Assembly (NCBI GenBank): GCA_050732995.1
Contig: JBOHSA010000145.1
Location: forward strand, 1 to 5,900
DNA from: JBOHSA01 sp050732995
Lineage (GTDB): Bacteria; Gemmatimonadota; Gemmatimonadetes; Gemmatimonadales; GWC2-71-9
Length of the DNA: 5,900 bases
Direction: 5' to 3'
Of the stretch, positions 1 to 5,814 are shown piece by piece. Every line of letters starts with the position of its first letter. The stretch's first letter is position 1. A program made the position numbers and the translations under genes. The notes beneath the pieces were generated by a model. It did no database searches, was not told the origin of the DNA, and saw only the letters and a list, made by a program, of their open reading frames with translations.

Positions 1-82
<82 letters not shown>

Positions 83-83
83 A

Positions 84-293
84 CCCGGGCACGGTTCCGC
101 CGATCCCACATTGATCCCGGTGAAGGACGCGATGGCCCGCACCGTGCTCTGCCTATCGGAAGACCAGACCCTCTCGGAGGTCGCGAATCTGATGAACAAC
201 AAGGAGGTCGAGCGGTTTCCCGTCGTGCGCGAGGGAGTGGTGGTGGGGTTTCTGACGAGGGCGGATCTGATTCGCAGACTGGTGACGGTGTGA
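84..293 (+). CDS. CBS-domain protein, C-terminal part (5' truncated)
   Basis: This frame is open from the poly-C run to the TGA at 291-293 and encodes about 69 residues. From about 111 it matches one CBS module: an opening VKDAM motif, then a helix with ANLMNNKEVERFPVV, and the closing strand and helix GVVVGFLTRADLIRRL. CBS modules normally come in pairs and often bind adenine nucleotides; they regulate enzymes or transporters, or stand alone. Only one module is visible, and it ends four residues before the stop, so this is the C-terminus of a longer protein whose other domains are unknown. A TTG at 111 could be called as a start, but it falls just before the first strand of the domain, and the frame upstream (83-110) remains open with no ribosome binding site, so I read it as internal. 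The stop is 19 bases before ndk. A standalone single-CBS protein is possible but less likely. Confidence 0.7.
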   Translation, partial: PGHGSADPTLIPVKDAMARTVLCLSEDQTLSEVANLMNNKEVERFPVVREGVVVGFLTRADLIRRLVTV

Positions 294-298
294 ATACT

Positions 299-304
299 TA
301 GCTT
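299..304 (+). promoter_or_regulatory. candidate -10 element for ndk (TAGCTT)
   Basis: TAGCTT fits the TANNNT form of a -10 box and ends 8 bases before the ndk ATG at 313. The same hexamer, also preceded by T, stands at the identical distance from the yceD ATG. No Shine-Dalgarno sequence is visible before ndk, so a leaderless transcript starting at or next to the ATG is a reasonable inference. I see no convincing -35 hexamer 16-18 bases upstream, which lowers confidence; that stretch lies inside the CBS gene. Confidence 0.4.
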
Positions 305-312
305 TCTAGCCT

Positions 313-741
313 ATGGTTACCCTTGCGATCATCAAGCCTGACGCCCTCGCCGCGGGCCACGCCGGCGCCATCCTGGCCCAGCTCGAGCGGGACGGGTTCC
401 GGCTTCGGGCCGCCCGGCTCATCCGGCTCACCGCGGCCGAAGCGGAAGAGTTCTACGCGGTGCACCGGGAGCGGCCGTTTTTCCGCCCGCTCGTGACCTT
501 CATGACGTCGGGGCCGGCGCTGGCCCTGGCGCTGGAGCGCGACGACGCGGTGGCGCGGTTGCGGCAGGTCATCGGGGCGACCGACCCCGCGGAAGCGAAA
601 CCCGGCACGGTGCGCCGCTTGTACGCCCAGTCCACGGAGCGCAACGCGATTCACGCATCCGACTCCCCGGAAAGCGCGCAGCGGGAGGTGGCGTTTTTCT
701 TCGATGCCGAGCAATGGGCCCGTCTCGCGCCGAGCCGGTGA
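313..741 (+). CDS. ndk: nucleoside diphosphate kinase
   Basis: The 142-residue product transfers the gamma-phosphate of ATP to nucleoside diphosphates through a phospho-histidine, balancing NTP and dNTP pools in the cytoplasm. Family hallmarks are present in order: the N-terminal strand LAIIKPDA with Lys8; HRERPFF around residues 51-57; FMTSGPALAL around 63-72; the IGATDPAEAKPGTVR segment (87-101), with Thr99 and Arg101 where nucleotide-phosphate contacts are expected; and NAIHASDS (111-118), with the catalytic His114. The usual G after the histidine is A here, a tolerated variant. The product ends SPESAQREVAFFF plus a short tail, and its length is normal for a bacterial NDK. The ATG at 313 puts IIKPDA at the expected distance from the N-terminus. 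No ribosome binding site is visible, and the message may be leaderless. The gene lies 44 bases upstream of yceD and probably forms its own unit or reads through into it. Confidence 0.96.
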   Translation: MVTLAIIKPDALAAGHAGAILAQLERDGFRLRAARLIRLTAAEAEEFYAVHRERPFFRPLVTFMTSGPALALALERDDAVARLRQVIGATDPAEAKPGTVRRLYAQSTERNAIHASDSPESAQREVAFFFDAEQWARLAPSR

Positions 742-748
742 AGTTCGC

Positions 749-777
749 TTGACCTAAGTCCCACAACGGTTTAGCTT
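749..777 (+). promoter_or_regulatory. sigma70-type promoter for the yceD-rpmF-plsX-fab operon
   Basis: TTGACC (749-754) and TAGCTT (772-777) are separated by exactly 17 bases and lie in the 44-base gap between ndk and yceD. The -35 matches the TTGACA consensus at five of six positions, and the -10 has the key T, A and final T. Transcription would be expected to start about 6-8 bases after 777, at or just before the yceD ATG at 786, so the leader would be nearly absent. No Shine-Dalgarno sequence is visible before 786, which agrees with leaderless initiation. The placement is seen in the sequence; promoter function is inferred. Confidence 0.6.
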
Positions 778-785
778 CGCTGTCC

Positions 786-1295
786 ATGTTGCAGGTGGAC
801 CTGCGCGAGCTGGCCCGCGGCCCCGTGGAAACCCGGGCGGAGCTCGCCGCCGACGACCCGCTGTTCACGGGGGCTGGAGTCGTATTCGCCGAGCCGATCG
901 ATGTCGCCGGGCGGTTGCAGGCGACCGGGGCGGAGCGCTTCTATTGGCAGGGCTCGGTGCGCACGGTCGTGGCGGGAGAGTGTCGGCGCTGTCTCGCGGC
1001 GGTGCCGGTCCCGGTGGCGGCGGAGGTCGGGGTGCTGTTCGCCCCGGAAGCCGAGGCGGCCGACGACCCGGATGCCTACCCGCTCGCCCGGGACGCGCGG
1101 GTGATCGACGTGACACCGGCGGTGCGGGAAGAGGTGATTCTCGCCGTCCCGCGGTACGTTTTGTGCCGGGAGGACTGCCGCGGGCTGTGCCCGCGCTGTG
1201 GCCAGAACCTGAACGCGGGCCCCTGCGGCTGCCCGCCCGCCACTGCTCCCCGGTGGCAGGCGCTGGCGGCCCTGAAGGGGAAACCCCGCGCCTGA
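786..1295 (+). CDS. yceD: YceD/DUF177 family protein, Cys-rich, ribosome-linked
   Basis: The 169-residue product belongs to the YceD (DUF177) family, found next to rpmF in many bacteria. Work on relatives links the family to 23S rRNA accumulation and large-subunit biogenesis, but the biochemical role is not settled. Visible features are an N-terminal beta-rich half opening with MLQVDLRELARGPV, a first cysteine pair in GECRRC (Cys66, Cys69), an acidic linker (about 88-97), and the diagnostic C-terminal segment CREDCRGLCPRCGQNLN (127-143) followed by GPCGC (Cys147, Cys149). It ends with PRWQALAALK, the usual family ending. The CxxC pairs look like a metal-binding knuckle, probably zinc (inference). 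The ATG at 786 gives the normal start and sits just after the promoter. rpmF follows after 10 bases. Confidence 0.92.
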   Translation: MLQVDLRELARGPVETRAELAADDPLFTGAGVVFAEPIDVAGRLQATGAERFYWQGSVRTVVAGECRRCLAAVPVPVAAEVGVLFAPEAEAADDPDAYPLARDARVIDVTPAVREEVILAVPRYVLCREDCRGLCPRCGQNLNAGPCGCPPATAPRWQALAALKGKPRA

Positions 1296-1305
1296 CGAGG
1301 GTCTG

Positions 1306-1488
1306 ATGGCGGTACCCAAGCGACGGACGTCCAAACGGAAAAAGCGCGCGCGGCGCACGCACTACAAGGCGCCGCGCCTCACGTTGCAGCCGTGCCCCCG
1401 CTGCGGCGACCTGAAGCGCCCGCACCGCGTCTGTCCCACGTGCGGCTACTATAAGGGCGAGCAGCGGGTAGCGGTCGAGGACGCCTGA
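1306..1488 (+). CDS. rpmF: 50S ribosomal protein L32
   Basis: The 60-residue product is L32 (bL32), a small basic protein of the 50S subunit. It starts with the typical MAVPKRRTSKRKKRARR, a strongly basic N-terminal arm that threads into rRNA. It then carries a zinc ribbon with CPRCG (Cys30, Cys33) and VCPTCGYYKG (Cys43, Cys46). All four cysteines are kept, so this is the zinc-binding form rather than the Cys-less paralogue some bacteria use under zinc limitation. The length is normal. GAGGG at 1297-1301 is a good Shine-Dalgarno sequence 4 bases before the ATG. The gene lies 10 bases after yceD and 2 bases before plsX, so co-transcription is almost certain. Confidence 0.97.
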   Translation: MAVPKRRTSKRKKRARRTHYKAPRLTLQPCPRCGDLKRPHRVCPTCGYYKGEQRVAVEDA

Positions 1489-1490
1489 GC

Positions 1491-2510
1491 GTGATCCGGG
1501 TCGCGCTGGATGCGATGGGCGGGGACAACTCTCCCCGGGTGGAGATCGAAGGGGCGGCGCAGGCGCTGCGCGAGCTGCCCGGCGCGTTTCGCATCCAGCT
1601 GGTGGGCCGGACGGCCGATATCGAGGCGGCGCTCGCCGCCTACCCCGGGCTCGACCGGTCCCGGGTCGAGATCGTCGAGGCGCCCGACGTGGTGGGGATG
1701 GGCGAGAAGCCCCTCGCCGCCGTGCGCAGCAAGCCCCGGTCCTCCATCGCCGTCGGGCTCGGCCTCCAGAAAAAAGGCGCCTCGGACGCGTTCATCTCCG
1801 CCGGTAATACCGGCGCGGTGATGGCCGCGGCCACGCTGCTCCTACGGCTCCATCCGGGCATCGAGCGGCCAGCGATCGGCGCGCTGTTCCCCACGGCGTC
1901 GCAGCCCGTGCTGGTGCTGGACGGCGGGGCGAACGTGGACTGCGACCCGCGCGAGCTGGTGGGCTTCGCCCATCTGGGCTCGGTGTACGCCCGAGACGTC
2001 CTGGGCCGGCCGGCGCCCACCGTGGGCCTCCTGAACATCGGCGAGGAGGACGAGAAGGGGAACGCCGTGGTGAAGGAGGCGCATCAGCTGCTCAAGACTT
2101 CGCCCGGCCTGCGCTACCTCGGCAACGTCGAGGGCCGGGACATTCCGAACGGTGAGTACCGCGGCCAGCCGCTCGACGTCGTGGTGTGCGACGGGTTCGT
2201 CGGCAACGTCGTCCTCAAGTTCTACGAGTCGGCGGCGCGCGTGTTCGTGTCGCTGATCAAGCGTGAGGCGCCCGACATCCTGCAGCGCCCCGAGATGGTC
2301 AACGTGCTCCAGGTGCTGGACTACTCCACGTACGGCGGCGCCCCGCTGCTCGGCGTCCGGGGGGTGGCGATCATCTGTCACGGCTCCTCGCCCGCGCGCG
2401 CGATCAAGAACGCGATCCGGGTGGCGGCCCAGGCGGTGACGAGCCACCTGAGCCAGGACATCGGAGCCGAGTTCGCGCGCGCCGGCGCGGGGGGAGGGGC
2501 CGTCGCGTGA
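1491..2510 (+). CDS. plsX: phosphate acyltransferase PlsX
   Basis: PlsX converts acyl-ACP and phosphate into acyl-phosphate, the acyl donor for PlsY in the first step of phospholipid synthesis. It is a peripheral membrane enzyme. The 339-residue product has the family start VALDAMGGDNSPRVEIEGA and the segments GASDAFISAGNTGAVMAAA (96-114), RPAIGALFPT (126-135), LDGGANVDCDP (143-153), LNIGEEDEKGN (181-191), VVCDGFVGNVVLKFYE (231-246) and YGGAPLLGVRG (281-291), followed by a GSS and an ARAIKNAI helix. All core motifs are intact and the length is normal. The start is GTG at 1491, two bases after the rpmF stop, with GAGGA at 1477-1481 as a ribosome binding site inside rpmF. It overlaps fabH by 4 bases (GTGA), a sign of translational coupling. 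Confidence 0.97.
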   Translation: MIRVALDAMGGDNSPRVEIEGAAQALRELPGAFRIQLVGRTADIEAALAAYPGLDRSRVEIVEAPDVVGMGEKPLAAVRSKPRSSIAVGLGLQKKGASDAFISAGNTGAVMAAATLLLRLHPGIERPAIGALFPTASQPVLVLDGGANVDCDPRELVGFAHLGSVYARDVLGRPAPTVGLLNIGEEDEKGNAVVKEAHQLLKTSPGLRYLGNVEGRDIPNGEYRGQPLDVVVCDGFVGNVVLKFYESAARVFVSLIKREAPDILQRPEMVNVLQVLDYSTYGGAPLLGVRGVAIICHGSSPARAIKNAIRVAAQAVTSHLSQDIGAEFARAGAGGGAVA

Positions 2511-3493
2511 AACGGCCGTTCGCCGAGCTGTGGGGCACGGGCCGCTACGTCCCGCAGCGCGTGATGACCAACGACGAGTTCAGCACGATCCTGGACACCT
2601 CGGACCAGTGGATCCGCGAGCGCACCGGCATCCGCGAGCGGCGCGTCTCGAGCAAGGACGAGACCAACGCCTGCATGGGCAAAGCGGCGGCGCTGCAGGT
2701 CTTGCAGGAGACGGGGCTCACCCCGCTCGACCTCGACGCGATCGTGTACGCCACCGCCTCGCCCGACCGGCTCCTCCCCTCCCAGGCATGCGATCTCCAG
2801 GCGATCCTCGGCGCCAAGAACGCGGCGGCGTTCGACGTGGGCGCGGCCTGCGCGGGGTTCATATACGCATTGAACGTCGCCGAAGGGCTGGTGGCGTCCG
2901 AGCAGGCCGAGCACGTGCTCGTGGTGGCCGCGGAGAAGCTCACGAGCATCATGGACTGGACCGACCGCACCACGGCGGTGCTGTTCGGCGACGGCGCCGG
3001 CGCCACGATCCTGCGCAAGAGCACCAACCGCCGCGGGATCCTCTCCTCCTACATGAAGTCGGACGGCACGCTGGCGGAGCTGTTGTACCGTCCGGGCGGC
3101 GGCGCGACACACCCGCCGAGCGCGGAGCTGCTCAAGGACCATTCGTACTACATCAAGATGGCGGGCCGCGAGGTGTTCAAGGCGGCGGTGCTGTCCATGG
3201 CCGACGCGAGCGATCAGGCGCTCAAGCGCGCCGGGCTCCGGAGCGAGGACATCGACCTGATGATCCCCCACCAGGCGAACATCCGGATCATCGAGGCGAC
3301 GGCCAAGCACGCCGGCATGCCGATGGACAAGGTCTACGTGAACGTGGACCGGTTCGGTAACACCTCGGCCGCGTCGGTCGCGATCGCGCTGGACGAGGCG
3401 GTGCGCACCGGCCGGCTCCAGCCGGGGATGACGGTCATGCTCGTCGCGTTCGGCGCGGGGTTCACCTGGGCCAGCGCCGTCGTGCGCTGGTAG
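2507..3493 (+). CDS. fabH: 3-oxoacyl-[ACP] synthase III (FabH)
   Basis: FabH condenses an acyl-CoA primer, usually acetyl-CoA, with malonyl-ACP to make 3-ketoacyl-ACP, which starts type II fatty-acid chains. The 328-residue product has the thiolase fold and the Cys-His-Asn triad: Cys115 in DVGAACAGF, His255 in IPHQANIRI and Asn285 in DRFGNTSAAS. SDQWIRERTGIRERR (32-46) matches the conserved CoA-binding N-terminal segment, including its Trp (Trp35). FGDGAGATIL (160-169) and the FGAGFTWASAVVRW ending are typical. The start is GTG at 2507, overlapping the plsX stop, with a GGAGGGG ribosome binding site at 2493-2499. Straight or branched primer preference cannot be judged from the sequence alone. 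Its position between plsX and fabD is canonical. Confidence 0.97.
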   Translation: MKRPFAELWGTGRYVPQRVMTNDEFSTILDTSDQWIRERTGIRERRVSSKDETNACMGKAAALQVLQETGLTPLDLDAIVYATASPDRLLPSQACDLQAILGAKNAAAFDVGAACAGFIYALNVAEGLVASEQAEHVLVVAAEKLTSIMDWTDRTTAVLFGDGAGATILRKSTNRRGILSSYMKSDGTLAELLYRPGGGATHPPSAELLKDHSYYIKMAGREVFKAAVLSMADASDQALKRAGLRSEDIDLMIPHQANIRIIEATAKHAGMPMDKVYVNVDRFGNTSAASVAIALDEAVRTGRLQPGMTVMLVAFGAGFTWASAVVRW

Positions 3494-3523
3494 CGGCGCC
3501 CTCCAACTTTCCCCTGCGCTCGC

Positions 3524-4462
3524 GTGCCGCTCGTGTGGCTCTGCCCCGGTCAAGGAGCGCAGAAAGTCGGGATGGCGAAGGACCTAGCGGAGCGGTTTCC
3601 GGCCGCGCGCGAGACGTTGCAGGCGATCGACGACGCCCTGGAGACCGACCTGAGCCGCCTGATGTTCGCGGGCCCTGAAGCGGAGCTCACCGCCACGCAC
3701 AACGCCCAGCCCGCGATCCTGGCGCACAGCGCGGCGGTGTTCGCGGTGGTGCGGGCCGAGGTCTCGGACGCCGTCGCCGCGGCCGGGCACTCGCTCGGCG
3801 AATACTCGGCGTACGTCACGGCCGGCGCGCTCGCGGCGCCCGAGGCCGCGAAGCTCGTGCGCCGGCGCGGCGAGCTGATGCACCAGGCGGGCACCGAGCG
3901 GCCGGGCACGATGGCCGCGGTGCTGGGGCTCGCGACGGCGGAAGTCGAAGCGGCGTGCCACGCCGTGTCGGGCTCGGGCGCGGTCGTGGTCGCGGCGAAC
4001 CTCAACGCGCCGGACCAGACGGTGATCTCGGGCGACCCCGCAGCCGTGGCGCGGGCGGGAGAGGAATGCAAGGCGCGCGGCGCGAAGCGGGTCGTGGCGC
4101 TGAAGGTGAGCGGCGCCTTCCACTCGCCCCTCATGGGCCCCGCGGCGCACTGGCTGCAGCTCGCGCTCGAGCGCGCGCCGTTCCGGGACCCGGCATTTCC
4201 CGTGATCGCCAACGCCACGGCGGAGCCGGTGCGGGACGCGAACCGCGCCCGGCGCCTGCTCGCCGACCAGCTCACCGCCCCGGTCCGGTGGGTGGCGGCC
4301 ATGCAGAAGGCGGCGGCGGTGGCGGGCGACGGCGTCCGCTTCGTCGAGATCGGCCCGGGCGCGGTGCTCGCCGGGCTGGTGAAGCGAATCCTTCCGGGGG
4401 CGCGCGTCACGTCGCTGGGAAGCGCCGATGAGGTGGCGAAGTTCATGGAGGAGGGGACGTGA
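3524..4462 (+). CDS. fabD: malonyl-CoA:ACP transacylase (FabD)
   Basis: FabD moves the malonyl group from CoA to the ACP phosphopantetheine thiol, supplying extender units for FabH and FabF. The 312-residue product shows CPGQGAQKVGM near the N-terminus (7-17), the nucleophile elbow GHSLGEY with Ser90, the malonate-carboxylate-binding Arg115 in RRRGELM, and the catalytic His200 in GAFHSPLM. The GPGAVLAGLVKRI segment near the C-terminus is also usual. The length is normal. I take the start as GTG at 3524 because it places PGQG at the standard distance; a GTG at 3533 would also be possible but gives an unusually short N-terminus. The 30-base gap after fabH shows no clear Shine-Dalgarno sequence, unlike the neighbouring genes. 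The stop is 16 bases before fabG. Confidence 0.95.
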   Translation: MPLVWLCPGQGAQKVGMAKDLAERFPAARETLQAIDDALETDLSRLMFAGPEAELTATHNAQPAILAHSAAVFAVVRAEVSDAVAAAGHSLGEYSAYVTAGALAAPEAAKLVRRRGELMHQAGTERPGTMAAVLGLATAEVEAACHAVSGSGAVVVAANLNAPDQTVISGDPAAVARAGEECKARGAKRVVALKVSGAFHSPLMGPAAHWLQLALERAPFRDPAFPVIANATAEPVRDANRARRLLADQLTAPVRWVAAMQKAAAVAGDGVRFVEIGPGAVLAGLVKRILPGARVTSLGSADEVAKFMEEGT

Positions 4463-4466
4463 CGCG

Positions 4467-4474
4467 AAGGGGAG
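4467..4474 (+). promoter_or_regulatory. ribosome binding site that fixes the fabG start
   Basis: AAGGGGAG ends 4 bases before the ATG at 4479 and marks it as the fabG start. The frame is open further upstream to an ATG at 4428, but that start would lie inside fabD and add 17 residues rich in Arg and Trp that do not resemble the family. Confidence 0.75.
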
Positions 4475-4478
4475 CGGA

Positions 4479-5216
4479 ATGAAGTTCGACCTCACCGGCA
4501 AAGTCGCCCTCGTCACGGGGGGAACCCGCGGCATCGGCCACGCCATCTGCCAGGCGTTGCACGGGGCGGGGGCGCGGGTGGCGCTGTGCGCGCGCGACGG
4601 AGACACGGCGGCCAAGGTGGCACAGGAGTTCACGCCGACGGGACGGGGCTACGCGTGCGACGTGGGGGTCGCGGCGGACGTCGAGCGGCTGGTCGCGGCG
4701 GTGGAGCAGGACTTCGGCCAGATCGACGTCCTGGTCAACAACGCCGGCTTCACGCGGGACAACCTGCTGTTTCGCATCAGCGAAGCCGACTGGGACGCCG
4801 TAATCGATACGAACCTGAAGGGCGCCTTTCTGATGACCAAGCACGCCGCCCGTGGCATGATCAAGCGCCGCTGGGGCCGCGTGGTGAACATCACGAGCGT
4901 GGTCGGGCTGAACGGCAACAAAGGGCAGTCGAATTACTCGGCGTCCAAGGCCGGCCTGGTGGGCTTCACCAAATCGGTCGCCAAGGAGCTGGCGTCGCGC
5001 AACGTGCTGGTGAACGCCGTGGCGCCCGGCTACATCGACACCGAGTTGACACGCGGCATCTCGGCCGAAGCCAAGGAGTTCCTTCTGGCCAACATCCCGC
5101 TGGGCCGCCTGGGCGGTGGCGTAGATATCGCCGCCGCAGTGCTCTTTCTCGCCTCCGACCTCGCCAGCTACATTACTGGGCAGGTACTGGTCGTCGACGG
5201 CGGGATGGTGATGTGA
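4479..5216 (+). CDS. fabG: 3-oxoacyl-[ACP] reductase (FabG)
   Basis: FabG is the NADPH-dependent short-chain dehydrogenase that reduces 3-ketoacyl-ACP to 3-hydroxyacyl-ACP, the first reduction of each elongation cycle. The 245-residue product begins MKFDLTGKVALVTGGTRGIG. It carries the TGxxxGIG cofactor motif (13-20), an Arg (Arg39, ALCARD) suited to NADPH, NNAG (87-90), Asn112 in DTNLKG, and the catalytic Ser140, Tyr153 and Lys157 in the order ITS...YSASK. It continues with NAVAPGYIDTEL and ends YITGQVLVVDGGMVM. Length and all catalytic residues are normal for FabG. Its place between fabD and acpP separates it from the many other SDR enzymes. The last 73 bases of the gene recur in reverse complement at the right edge of the window; this copy is the complete one and sits in the expected context. 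Confidence 0.97.
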   Translation: MKFDLTGKVALVTGGTRGIGHAICQALHGAGARVALCARDGDTAAKVAQEFTPTGRGYACDVGVAADVERLVAAVEQDFGQIDVLVNNAGFTRDNLLFRISEADWDAVIDTNLKGAFLMTKHAARGMIKRRWGRVVNITSVVGLNGNKGQSNYSASKAGLVGFTKSVAKELASRNVLVNAVAPGYIDTELTRGISAEAKEFLLANIPLGRLGGGVDIAAAVLFLASDLASYITGQVLVVDGGMVM

Positions 5217-5240
5217 GCGACATCCACGTCCCCCCCCCCC
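5144..5240 (+). repeat. left arm of a perfect 97-base inverted repeat
   Basis: These 97 bases (fabG codons from LFLAS to the stop, the 13-base spacer and the 11-C tract) recur as an exact reverse complement at 5804-5900. This arm is in its natural place, since fabG is intact and is followed by acpP. The arms are 563 bases apart and contain no mismatch. The match stops exactly at the end of the C11/G11 run on the inner side and continues to the window edge on the outer side, so its full length is unknown. Confidence 0.97.
5230..5240 (+). repeat. C11 homopolymer between fabG and acpP
   Basis: Eleven consecutive C bases lie in the 47-base gap between fabG and acpP, 12 bases before the acpP ribosome binding site. 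It is the inner boundary of the inverted repeat with 5804-5900. The tract could be genuine, in which case it would be prone to slippage. It could also be a sequencing or assembly artefact, or a collapsed or expanded version of a shorter run. The gene order across it is canonical, so the join itself is probably right even if the count is not. Confidence 0.8.
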
Positions 5241-5252
5241 TTTACCTCCGCT

Positions 5253-5257
5253 GAGGG
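5253..5257 (+). promoter_or_regulatory. acpP ribosome binding site
   Basis: GAGGG lies 6 bases before the ATG at 5264. This spacing selects 5264 over the in-frame ATGs at 5270 and 5276, which would be 12 and 18 bases away. The strong site suits a very abundant protein. Confidence 0.7.
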
Positions 5258-5263
5258 TCACCC

Positions 5264-5515
5264 ATGGCCATGGACATGAAGCAGCTCGAAGAGAAGGTCA
5301 AGGACATCATCGTGGAAGAGTTGGGGGTCGAGCGCGACAAGCTCACCGACAACGCGAGCTTCATGGAGGACCTCGGCGCCGACAGCCTCGACACCGTCGA
5401 GCTGGTCATGGCCTTCGAGAAGGAATTCGACATCGACATCCCGGATGAGGAGGCCGAGAAGCTGCGCACGGTGGGGGCGGCCCTGAAGTACCTCCACGAG
5501 AAGATGGGGAAGTAA
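5264..5515 (+). CDS. acpP: acyl carrier protein
   Basis: ACP carries growing acyl chains as thioesters on a 4'-phosphopantetheine arm and is the shared substrate of FabD, FabH, FabG, FabF and PlsX. The 83-residue product is acidic and helical. The DSL attachment motif is at GADSLDTVELVMAFE, with Ser41 as the modification site, followed by the recognition helix and EFDIDIPDEEAEKLRTVGAALKYL, the standard fatty-acid-synthesis ACP pattern. The N-terminus is a few residues longer than in E. coli (MAMDMKQLEE...), and starts at 5270 or 5276 are possible, but the ribosome binding site favours 5264. Its place between fabG and fabF marks it as the housekeeping AcpP rather than a polyketide carrier protein. 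The stop TAA touches the fabF start. Confidence 0.97.
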   Translation: MAMDMKQLEEKVKDIIVEELGVERDKLTDNASFMEDLGADSLDTVELVMAFEKEFDIDIPDEEAEKLRTVGAALKYLHEKMGK

Positions 5516-5803
5516 TTGGCGCCGCGCCGCGTGGCCGTCACGGGGCTGGGGCTCGTGACGCCGCTGGGGAACGACGTCGCCACGACCTGGGCGGCGCTCG
5601 TCGCCGGCCAGTCCGGCGCGGGGCCGATCACGCGGTTCAACCCGGCCCAGCTGCCGGTGCGCTTCGCGTGCGAGGTGAAGGGTTTCGACGCCGGGCGCTT
5701 CATGGAGAAGAAGGAGATCCGGCGCTACGACCTCTTCTCCCAATTCGCCATGGGCGCCGCGGTGCAGGCGGTCACCGACGCGTGCCTGGAAAGCGGGGGG
5801 GGC
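5516..5803 (+). CDS. fabF: 3-oxoacyl-[ACP] synthase II (FabF), N-terminal fragment
   Basis: FabF elongates acyl-ACP with malonyl-ACP. Only about 93 trustworthy residues are present, starting APRRVAVTGLGLVTPLGND, the typical beta-ketoacyl synthase N-terminus. They continue through TTWAALVAGQSGAGPITRF, FMEKKEIRRYDLFSQFAMGAAVQAV and ACLES. The catalytic Cys and the two His residues of a complete protein (over 400 residues) lie beyond the break. The start is a TTG directly after the acpP TAA, with GGGGAAG just upstream as ribosome binding site; a GTG at 5531 would remove the first five residues, which align with the family. From 5795 the sequence turns into a G-run, and from 5804 it is a reverse copy of fabG. 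The frame stays open to the window end, so a gene caller would report a false fusion of 32 unrelated residues. Confidence 0.9.
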
Positions 5804-5814
5804 GGGGGGGGGGG
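5795..5814. repeat. G8-C-G11 run at a chimeric junction
   Basis: Eight G, one C and eleven G follow each other directly after plausible fabF coding sequence. The last eleven G (5804-5814) are the complement of the C11 tract at 5230-5240 and begin the inverted copy of fabG. The true fabF sequence probably ends somewhere between 5794 and 5803. Confidence 0.85.

Noticed and set aside
643..666. NDK active-site motif HASD instead of HGSD as a sign of altered function
   Set aside because: Ala after the catalytic His is an accepted variant in this family, and His114 and the other nucleotide-binding residues are kept.
742..785. Terminator between ndk and yceD
   Set aside because: I see no stem-loop followed by a T-run; the gap instead contains the promoter candidate.
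771..1425. Minus-strand frames opposite yceD and rpmF
   Set aside because: They are shadows of the Cys-rich YceD and L32 genes, with low-complexity Arg/Pro/Gly composition and no motifs.
2378..3553. Long open frame on the minus strand (391 codons) across plsX, fabH and fabD
   Set aside because: It is antisense to three certain genes, its composition (Arg, His, Gly, Asp-Val repeats) is the usual shadow of high-GC codon use, and it shows no recognisable domain or start signal.
4428..4478. Upstream ATG start for fabG giving a 262-residue product
   Set aside because: The extra 17 residues do not fit FabG, lie within fabD, and bypass the good ribosome binding site before 4479.
3550..4633. Minus-strand open frames opposite fabD and the fabG start (298 and 349 codons)
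   Set aside because: They overlap intact fabD and fabG with all catalytic residues on the + strand. Long antisense frames are expected at this GC content.
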